A DNA stretch of 64,000 nt, taken from CAVRCA01 sp965218045. Lineage in GTDB: Bacteria; Pseudomonadota; Alphaproteobacteria; Acetobacterales; Acetobacteraceae. Of the stretch, positions 58,380-64,000 are shown piece by piece; position 1 is the stretch's first letter, and every line of letters begins with the position of its first letter. The DNA lies in NCBI GenBank assembly GCA_965218045.1, contig CBDCJX010000011.1, forward strand, positions 434,001-498,000, read 5' to 3'. The position numbers were made by a program, and so were the translations under genes. The notes beneath the pieces were generated by a model. The model saw nothing but the letters and a program-made list of their open reading frames with translations. It made no database searches and was not told the DNA's origin.

Positions 58380-60173
58380 CTACGCCAGGCGGAAATGCCG
58401 CTCCAGCTCCTTGCGGGTCTCGGTCATGTGGGTGAAGTACTGCAAGAACGTGCCGTTGTAGTTGCCGTCCTGCCGGCGGTTCGATTCACCCTCGAAGTTG
58501 TAATAGCCCGGCGTGCATTCCTTGTTGCGGTTGGTCTTGCCGCGATTGCGGATCACCTCGTCCACCCACCATTGCTCGGTCTCCGGCGCGGCGTCGATCG
58601 TGGTGTAGCCGTGCTCGCGGACGAACTTGATGCACTCGGCGATGTGGTCGCCCTGGGTCTGCAACATGAAAGTAAGGTTGAACTGGAATGATGCCTGGTA
58701 GCCGCCCATGATGAACAGGTTGGGATAGCCCTGCGAGTGGATGCCGAACACGGTGCGCATGCCGTCGGCGTATTTGTCGTTCAGCTCCAGCCCGTCCTCA
58801 CCGCGTATCTCGTTGTAGATACCGGTCACCTGCACTTCGAAACCGGTGGCGTAGATCAGCACGTCGAGCGGGTACTCCTTGCCACGGAACACCGGGCCGT
58901 TCTCGCTGATCTCGGTGATGCCCTCGCCGTTGGTGTCCACTAGATGCACGTTCGAGCGGTTGAACGCGGGCAGATATTCGTCGTCGAAGCACGGCCGCTT
59001 GCAGCGGTGCATGTACCAGGGCTTCAGCGCCTCGGCGGTCGCCTTGTCCTGCACGATCTCCTCGACGCGCCGATGGATGCGCATCATGTGCTCGATGTTC
59101 TGGTTCTCCTGCCGGCGGATTTTTTCCTCGCGCGGCAGGTTGGCGAGATCGATCTTCTGCTGCTCGGTGAGCACCGGTCCGCGCATGTGCTTCTCGCGCC
59201 GTTCCTGCTGCCAGCCGGGCTGCAAGCTCGCCTGCCACGACGGATCGGTCGGCGTGTCGTCGCGAATGTCGATCGCCGATGGCGTGCGCTGGAACACATA
59301 GAGCGCCTTCGCGGCCTTCGCCACGCGTGGAATGATCTGCACCGCCGATGCCCCGGTGCCGATGATGCCGACGACCTTGTCCTTCAAGCCGGAAAGGTCG
59401 CCCCTGGTGTAGTTGTAGTCGAAGCGCGACGAGTGGAACGAGTGTCCCTTGAAGCGCTCCATGCCGTCGATCTTCGACAGCTTCGGCTTGGACAGCGTGC
59501 CGTTGGCGCAGATCACGAACCGGGCCGACATCGTATCGCCGCGATCGGTGCGGACGCGCCAAAGCTTGGCTTTCGCATCCCATGTGGTTGAGGTGACCGT
59601 GGTCTGGAACACGGCCAGCTCGTAGAGATCGTACCGGCGGGCGATGGCCTGGCAGTGCCCGAAGATTTCCGGCCCCTTCGCGTAGAAGCTGCCGGGGACG
59701 TAATTCATCTCGTCGAGCAGCGGCAGATAGTCATAGGCGGAAACGTCGCACGCCGCACCCGGATAGCGGTTCCAATACCAGGTGCCGCCGACATCGCCAC
59801 CGCGCTCGACGATGCGAATGCTCTCCACACCCCGCTCGCGCAGACGCGCCGCCGTCAACAACGCGGAAAAGCCACCGCCGATGAACAAACACTCCACCGT
59901 GTCGTTGATCGGCTCGCGCGGCTCCGGCGCTCCCGCATGGGGATCGATCTCGTAATGCGCAAGTTCACCGGTCAGCTCCGAGGTGTATTGCGACCGGCCT
60001 TCGGGGCGAAAGCTCAACCGCAGATCGCGCGCTTCGGCGAACCTCTGCTTGATCGCGTTGTAGTATTCCTGCGGCTTCTCGGTCGGCCTCAGCGGATCGA
60101 ACACAACGCGTCCTGGAACCGGCGGCCGTTCCGCGGCCCGCACCGGAGGCGCTGCTTCCTTCGTATCCGCCAT
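58380..60173 (-). CDS. Flavin-dependent monooxygenase (Baeyer-Villiger type)
   Basis: Encodes 597 residues, typical for the N-terminally extended Baeyer-Villiger monooxygenases. FAD motif GGGFSA (99-104, in FIGGGFSALLTAARL), the type I fingerprint FKGHSFHSSRF (241-251), in which the usual final Trp is Phe, and NADPH motif GTGASA (272-277). It inserts oxygen into ketones or related substrates. It is followed on the same strand's upstream side by an acyl-CoA ligase gene and a D-aminoacylase-like gene, so a ketone-to-ester-to-acid route is plausible but not proven. Its 3' end is copied at 56773-56823. Confidence 0.88.
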   Translation of the reverse strand: MADTKEAAPPVRAAERPPVPGRVVFDPLRPTEKPQEYYNAIKQRFAEARDLRLSFRPEGRSQYTSELTGELAHYEIDPHAGAPEPREPINDTVECLFIGGGFSALLTAARLRERGVESIRIVERGGDVGGTWYWNRYPGAACDVSAYDYLPLLDEMNYVPGSFYAKGPEIFGHCQAIARRYDLYELAVFQTTVTSTTWDAKAKLWRVRTDRGDTMSARFVICANGTLSKPKLSKIDGMERFKGHSFHSSRFDYNYTRGDLSGLKDKVVGIIGTGASAVQIIPRVAKAAKALYVFQRTPSAIDIRDDTPTDPSWQASLQPGWQQERREKHMRGPVLTEQQKIDLANLPREEKIRRQENQNIEHMMRIHRRVEEIVQDKATAEALKPWYMHRCKRPCFDDEYLPAFNRSNVHLVDTNGEGITEISENGPVFRGKEYPLDVLIYATGFEVQVTGIYNEIRGEDGLELNDKYADGMRTVFGIHSQGYPNLFIMGGYQASFQFNLTFMLQTQGDHIAECIKFVREHGYTTIDAAPETEQWWVDEVIRNRGKTNRNKECTPGYYNFEGESNRRQDGNYNGTFLQYFTHMTETRKELERHFRLA

Positions 60174-60249
60174 GCTATCGCCCTGCCTGCTGTTTCGTCC
60201 AAAAAACCGAGCTTATTGCGACGAAACCGCGGCAGAGGTCAAGCCGCGT

Positions 60250-61785
60250 TCAGCCCGCCAGCCACTTTTCCACTTCGTGCCGCTGGATCTTCCCGGTGGT
60301 GCTGCGCGGCAGGTCGTCGACCTCGACGAAACGCACCTCCTTGGGACGCTTGTAGCCGGCGAGGTTGCGACGGCACGCGTCGATCAAGTCCGCCTCGGTC
60401 AAGCTCGCGTCGCGACGCGCGACGAAGGCGACGGGCACCTCGCCCCAGCGCGCGTCGGCGCGGCGCACCACCACGGCGTCGGCGACGCGCGGATCGCTCA
60501 ACAGCACCTGCTCGATCTCGGCGGGATAGATGTTCTCGCCGCCGGACTTGATCAGGTATTTCACCCGATCGACGAAATCGAGCGTGCCGTCCGGGTTGCG
60601 CACGAACACATCGCCCATGTGGAACCAGCCGTTGCGGAAATCGTGCGCGTTGGTTTTCGGCGCGTTCCAGTAGCCGCTGAACAAGGTCGGGCCACGCAAG
60701 GCGAGCTCGCCCGGCGTGCCATCCGCCACGTCGCAATCCTCGGGGTCGACCAGGCGGAACACGCAGCTCGAATTCGGCACTTTGGAGAGCCGGGCAGGGG
60801 CCATGCCGACCGGCACCCTGCCGACCGACGCCGGTGGCAACCCTGTTTCCGTGGCGCCGAACGTGTTGGCGTACGGCGCTTGCAGCAACGTGGTGATCTC
60901 GGCGAGCTGGTGGCGCGGCACGAGGTCGGCCATCGCGCCGATAAGCTTGATGCCGCGTGGCACGGTGCCGCGTCGCCGCGCGCCGGCGATCAGCTCCTCG
61001 ATCGTGCCCGGCATCACCACCAGCCACCACAAGCGCTCGGTCTCGACCGCGTGCAGGATGCGGTCGACGTCGTAGCCAGGAATGACGATCACCTTGCCGC
61101 CGAGACACAGCACGTGGACCGACTGATCGGTGGAGACCATGTGGAACATCGGCGCCCAGGCAACAAACACGTCGCCAGGCGCGAGATCGAAATCGACGCA
61201 GCTCGAATGCATCCGCGCGAGCTGCGCCCGATGGCTGACCAGTGCGCCTTTCGGGTTGCCGGTGGTGCCGCTGGTGTAGAGCACGACGTGCCCGTCCTCC
61301 GCCTCGGCGGCGATCTCCGGCTCGATGTCGGAGCTGCGCGCGAGGCGCTGTTCGTAATCCTCGCCGAGCAGCACCGTCACGCCGAGCACGTCGCCGAGCC
61401 GCGCCGCCGTCGCGCGGTAATCGGGCGAGACAAATGTCGCGCGCGGCGAGGTCAAGGTCACGCAGTGCAGCAGCTCGCGATCGGCCAGCCGCCAGTTCAG
61501 CGCGCAGACGATGACGCCGAGCTTGCCGGCGGCGAACATCAATTCGAGGTACTCGACCCGGTTCTCCGACAGGATCGCCACCCGATCGCCACGCGCGATG
61601 TCGAGCGCGCGCAGCAGCCCGGCCAGCCGGTTCACCCGCGCGTTGAACGCGGCGAAGCTGAACTGCCGCGCGCCATCGACGACGGCGATGCGCTCGGGGT
61701 GCTGGCGGACCCGCTCGCGCAGCAGCGCGCCGATGGTGACGCCGGCGGCCTGCCGGGCGAGGGCTGGGTCGATGCCGTGCGCCAT
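60250..61785 (-). CDS. AMP-forming acyl-CoA ligase
   Basis: Encodes 511 residues from ATG 61785, overlapping the amidohydrolase stop by 1 nt (TGATG). ANL motifs: YTSGTTGNPKG (170-180), NTFGATETG, GWFHMGDVFVRNPDGTLDFVDRVKYLIKSGGENIYPAEIE and the terminal catalytic lysine in STTGKIQRHEV. It activates a carboxylic acid of unknown kind. The DNA and protein are only distantly related to the ligase at 13126-14766, so this is not a duplicate. It is 76 bp upstream of the monooxygenase gene and may be cotranscribed with it. Confidence 0.88.
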   Translation of the reverse strand: MAHGIDPALARQAAGVTIGALLRERVRQHPERIAVVDGARQFSFAAFNARVNRLAGLLRALDIARGDRVAILSENRVEYLELMFAAGKLGVIVCALNWRLADRELLHCVTLTSPRATFVSPDYRATAARLGDVLGVTVLLGEDYEQRLARSSDIEPEIAAEAEDGHVVLYTSGTTGNPKGALVSHRAQLARMHSSCVDFDLAPGDVFVAWAPMFHMVSTDQSVHVLCLGGKVIVIPGYDVDRILHAVETERLWWLVVMPGTIEELIAGARRRGTVPRGIKLIGAMADLVPRHQLAEITTLLQAPYANTFGATETGLPPASVGRVPVGMAPARLSKVPNSSCVFRLVDPEDCDVADGTPGELALRGPTLFSGYWNAPKTNAHDFRNGWFHMGDVFVRNPDGTLDFVDRVKYLIKSGGENIYPAEIEQVLLSDPRVADAVVVRRADARWGEVPVAFVARRDASLTEADLIDACRRNLAGYKRPKEVRFVEVDDLPRSTTGKIQRHEVEKWLAG

Positions 61786-63515
61786 CAGGCCGCGCGTGCG
61801 GTCGCGATCTCCGGCGCGCCGCCGCCGTGACGCAGCAGCTTGCCCGAGAACGTGTTGGTTTCGCGATCGTCCTCGATGGTGACCGCGCCGTTCACCAGCA
61901 CGTAGCGATAGCCGCGCGCGCGCTGCACCCGACGCCACTCGCCGCCGGGCAGGTCGTGCACGATCTCGCTCGGCAGTACTTCCAGTTTGTCGTAATCGTA
62001 GATCACGATGTCGGCCGGCGCGCCGACCCGCAGCACGCCGCGATCGGTGAAGCCGGCGAGGGTGGCGGGCAGCGCGGAGAGCCGCCAATGCGCCTCTTCC
62101 AGGCTCAGCATGCCGTTTTCGCGCACGATCTTTATCAAGGTCTCGGTCGGATAGCGGCCGGCGGTGAGGAACTTGGTGTGCGCGCCGCCATCGGAGACGC
62201 CGAACAGCACGTACGGATCGTCGACGATCTCCTTGAGGTGGGTGAGCGAGACGTTCGGCGGCGCGGCGAAAAACTCGGTCGCCAGCCCGTCGGCAACGGC
62301 GATGTCGAGCATCGCGTCCACCGGATGCTTGCCAAGCGCCTCGGCAACCTGACCGATCGTGTGGTCGAGCCAGCGCTCCGTCTCCTCCGTGCGCGGGCCG
62401 GTAACCACGATGCCGGCGATCGGGCCGGTCACGGTGAGCGGAACCTGCGCGCGCAAGGCGGAGCGGCGCGCCGGATCGGCCAGTTTATCCAGGCGCTCGG
62501 CCACCGAGCCGAGGGTCGCCTCGCGCCACGCCGGCCGATCATCCCACAGGTTCCAGTCCTCGAAAGTAAAGGCGAAACCGGCGTCGGTGGTCAGGCCCTG
62601 GCCGTACACCCGGATGCCGCGCTCGCGGCAGCTCGCGAGCCATTCCAGCGCGCCGCGATGCACCTCCGGCTTGTGGTCGTAGGCTTGCACCACGTTCCAC
62701 AGCAGCGGCCTTCCGCTGATCGTGGCGAGGCGTTCCATGTGCCCGCGATCATGCGCGTAGCTGCCCGACGAGATCGTCATCTGCATGAAGCCGGCGTTAC
62801 GCTCGCCCAAGACACCGGCCAGCGCCTCGCAGGTCTCGTCGTGCATCACGTCGGTGACCATCGGCGTGCCGTCGTAGTCGAGCTGCACCGCCGACGGCCC
62901 GTCCGGCATCAGCCGCTGCGCCGACCAGCCGCAGCCGCCGGCGTCCAGCGCCTCCTCGAACAGCCGGCACAGTGTTGCGTGCTCCGCCTCGCTCGGCTTG
63001 CGTCCGGCCTTGGCGTCATCGAAGCCGAGCACGCTGATCAGCATCGGTGCCAGGGGAACATAGGGGAGAATATTCATCGCCTTGGGCGCGCGCTCGACGC
63101 TGTCGAGGTATTCGGGGAAGCTGGTCCAGTCCCACGGCATGCCCTGCTGCATCGAGGCGAACGGGATCGCCTCGACCCGGGTCATGCTCAGCATCGCGCG
63201 CTCGCGCATCTCCGGTGCCACGGGGGCGAAGCCGAAGCCGCAATTGCCGATCACCGCCGAAGTCACGCCGTGCCAGCCCGACAGCGTGCAATACGGGTCC
63301 CAGAACAGCTGCGCGTCATAATGGGTGTGCAGGTCGATGAACCCCGGTGCGACGTGCAGCCCCGTGGCGTCAATCATCCGCGCGGCGTCGCTCGCTTCGA
63401 CGCGGCCCATCGCGGCGATCACGCCGTCGCGGATCGCGATGTCGCCGTGGTAGCGCGGCACCCGCGAGCCGTCGAAGATCAGCCCGTTTTTGATCACCAG
63501 GTCATAATCCGCCAT
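61785..63515 (-). CDS. N-acyl-D-amino acid deacylase/dihydroorotase-like amidohydrolase
   Basis: Encodes 576 residues from ATG 63515 (GGGGAG 10 nt upstream). D-aminoacylase family features: DLVIKNGLIFDGS, the metal motif HTHYDAQLFWDP (H63 and H65), GVTSAVIGNCGFGFAP and a late GVSDGGAHTKF with the catalytic-site D and H. Such enzymes release D-amino acids from N-acyl forms, but many homologues have unknown substrates. First gene of the minus-strand cluster that ends with the monooxygenase. It is divergent from the hydantoinase-like gene. Confidence 0.82.
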   Translation of the reverse strand: MADYDLVIKNGLIFDGSRVPRYHGDIAIRDGVIAAMGRVEASDAARMIDATGLHVAPGFIDLHTHYDAQLFWDPYCTLSGWHGVTSAVIGNCGFGFAPVAPEMRERAMLSMTRVEAIPFASMQQGMPWDWTSFPEYLDSVERAPKAMNILPYVPLAPMLISVLGFDDAKAGRKPSEAEHATLCRLFEEALDAGGCGWSAQRLMPDGPSAVQLDYDGTPMVTDVMHDETCEALAGVLGERNAGFMQMTISSGSYAHDRGHMERLATISGRPLLWNVVQAYDHKPEVHRGALEWLASCRERGIRVYGQGLTTDAGFAFTFEDWNLWDDRPAWREATLGSVAERLDKLADPARRSALRAQVPLTVTGPIAGIVVTGPRTEETERWLDHTIGQVAEALGKHPVDAMLDIAVADGLATEFFAAPPNVSLTHLKEIVDDPYVLFGVSDGGAHTKFLTAGRYPTETLIKIVRENGMLSLEEAHWRLSALPATLAGFTDRGVLRVGAPADIVIYDYDKLEVLPSEIVHDLPGGEWRRVQRARGYRYVLVNGAVTIEDDRETNTFSGKLLRHGGGAPEIATARAA

Positions 63516-63658
63516 CGGCGTTTTCTCCCCCTCCAACGCGCGCGTTTTCGACCGTCGCGCTTGAGGGGAAAGGTAGTCGCCGGCGCGACCCGCCAGCAAG
63601 GGTGCTTGAGCTTGGCTGTTCCCCGGGCTCAACTGGCCGCCGCGTTTGGGAGCGACGA

Positions 63659-64000
63659 ATGGCTTGGCGGATCGGCATCGACATCGGCGGCACCTTCACC
63701 GACGTCGCGTTGGTGGACGAGGCGAGCGGACGCATCGGCGTCGCCAAGCTGCTGACCACGCCGCGAGATTTCGGTCAGGCGGTGGTCGACGGCATCCGGC
63801 AAGGCATGGCGGCCTATGGCGTGGCGCCCGAGCAGGTGGCGCTGCTGTCGCACGCCACCACGGTCGTCACCAACGCGCTGCTGGAGCAGAAGGGCGCCCG
63901 TGCCGGCTTCGTGTCCACGCGCGGCATGCGCGACCTGCTGGAGCTGCGGCGTTCGTCGCGGGTCGATCTCTACGATCTGTTCCAGGACGGCCCGGCGGTG
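63659..64000 (+). CDS. Hydantoinase/5-oxoprolinase-family protein, N-terminal part (cut by window edge)
   Basis: The first 114 codons are in the window. The HyuA N-terminal ATPase-like motif is unmistakable: GIDIGGTFTDVALVD near residues 6-20, followed by HATTVVTNALLEQKGARAGFVSTRGMRDLLELRRS. These proteins (hydantoinase A, 5-oxoprolinase, acetone carboxylase beta) cleave amide or carboxylation substrates with ATP. A HyuB partner would be expected beyond the edge. It diverges from the D-aminoacylase-like gene across 143 bp, which fits a cyclic-amide or N-acyl amino acid catabolic theme. Confidence 0.85.
   Translation, partial: MAWRIGIDIGGTFTDVALVDEASGRIGVAKLLTTPRDFGQAVVDGIRQGMAAYGVAPEQVALLSHATTVVTNALLEQKGARAGFVSTRGMRDLLELRRSSRVDLYDLFQDGPAV

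Noticed and set aside
61827..63755. 642-codon plus-strand frame
   Set aside because: Antisense to the D-aminoacylase-like gene; no recognisable domain.
1..64000. CRISPR arrays, tRNA and rRNA genes, intact insertion sequences
   Set aside because: No regularly spaced repeats, cloverleaf sequences, rRNA-like stretches or transposase genes were seen.

Overview
The window is about 64 kb of very GC-rich DNA (third positions almost always G or C, long spurious antisense frames) from an alphaproteobacterium. The PhyR/NepR/EcfG general stress response proteins are specific to Alphaproteobacteria. The mix of Liv transporters, acyl-CoA enzymes, flavin monooxygenase and a dispersed family of Arg/Pro-rich hypothetical proteins looks like a soil or water Acetobacteraceae-type organism, but family-level placement is inference. 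No rRNA, tRNA, CRISPR array or intact insertion sequence was seen.

Layout. 1-5.5 kb: start of a GH17 glucanase-like membrane protein (cut by the window edge), a CNNM/CorC-type membrane protein, a frameshifted pentapeptide-repeat gene, a luciferase-like monooxygenase and a conserved hypothetical gene. 5.6-15.5 kb: acyl-CoA metabolism (ADP-forming acyl-CoA synthetase, acyl-CoA dehydrogenase, AMP-forming acyl-CoA ligase), an amidohydrolase/Rieske pair, Maf, TfoX-like and DUF1330 proteins, plus an internally deleted AtuA-like remnant. 15.5-20.1 kb: a complete Liv-type ABC importer. 20.2-22.4 kb: a DUF72 gene followed by a decayed island with an alcohol dehydrogenase fragment, a 59-bp palindromic element and a frameshifted second copy of the conserved hypothetical family.

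22.4-39.4 kb is the centrepiece: seven minus-strand genes, glgE, treS-maltokinase, glgB, treZ, malQ, treY and otsA. Five of the six junctions are 4-nt ATGA overlaps and the sixth is an 18-nt gap. Together they encode OtsA, the reversible trehalose-maltose step, maltose phosphorylation, GlgE polymerisation, branching, and TreY/TreZ conversion of the glucan back to trehalose. Directly upstream on the same strand lies phyR. Divergent from phyR lie two ECF sigma factors, the anti-sigma gene nepR and a membrane HisKA_2 histidine kinase (to 43.4 kb). The trehalose/alpha-glucan operon therefore sits beside the master switch of the general stress response, which suggests osmotic or desiccation protection under PhyR control.

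43.5-53.4 kb: M20 amidohydrolase, CydDC exporter, OmpA-like lipoprotein, RecQ helicase, GFA protein, MFS transporter and an acyl-CoA dehydrogenase homologue lacking both usual catalytic glutamates. 53.4-64 kb: SDR and D-2-hydroxyacid dehydrogenase genes around a palindrome, then a rearranged segment (a phospholipase D-like lipoprotein and a DUF5677-like gene separated by a mosaic pseudogene) that reads as the footprint of a tandem duplication. It is followed by a Baeyer-Villiger-type monooxygenase, an acyl-CoA ligase, a D-aminoacylase-like amidohydrolase and the start of a hydantoinase/oxoprolinase gene cut by the right edge.

Start codons were chosen from Shine-Dalgarno spacing, overlaps and family N-termini. 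Functional calls rest on motifs read by eye, not on database searches.
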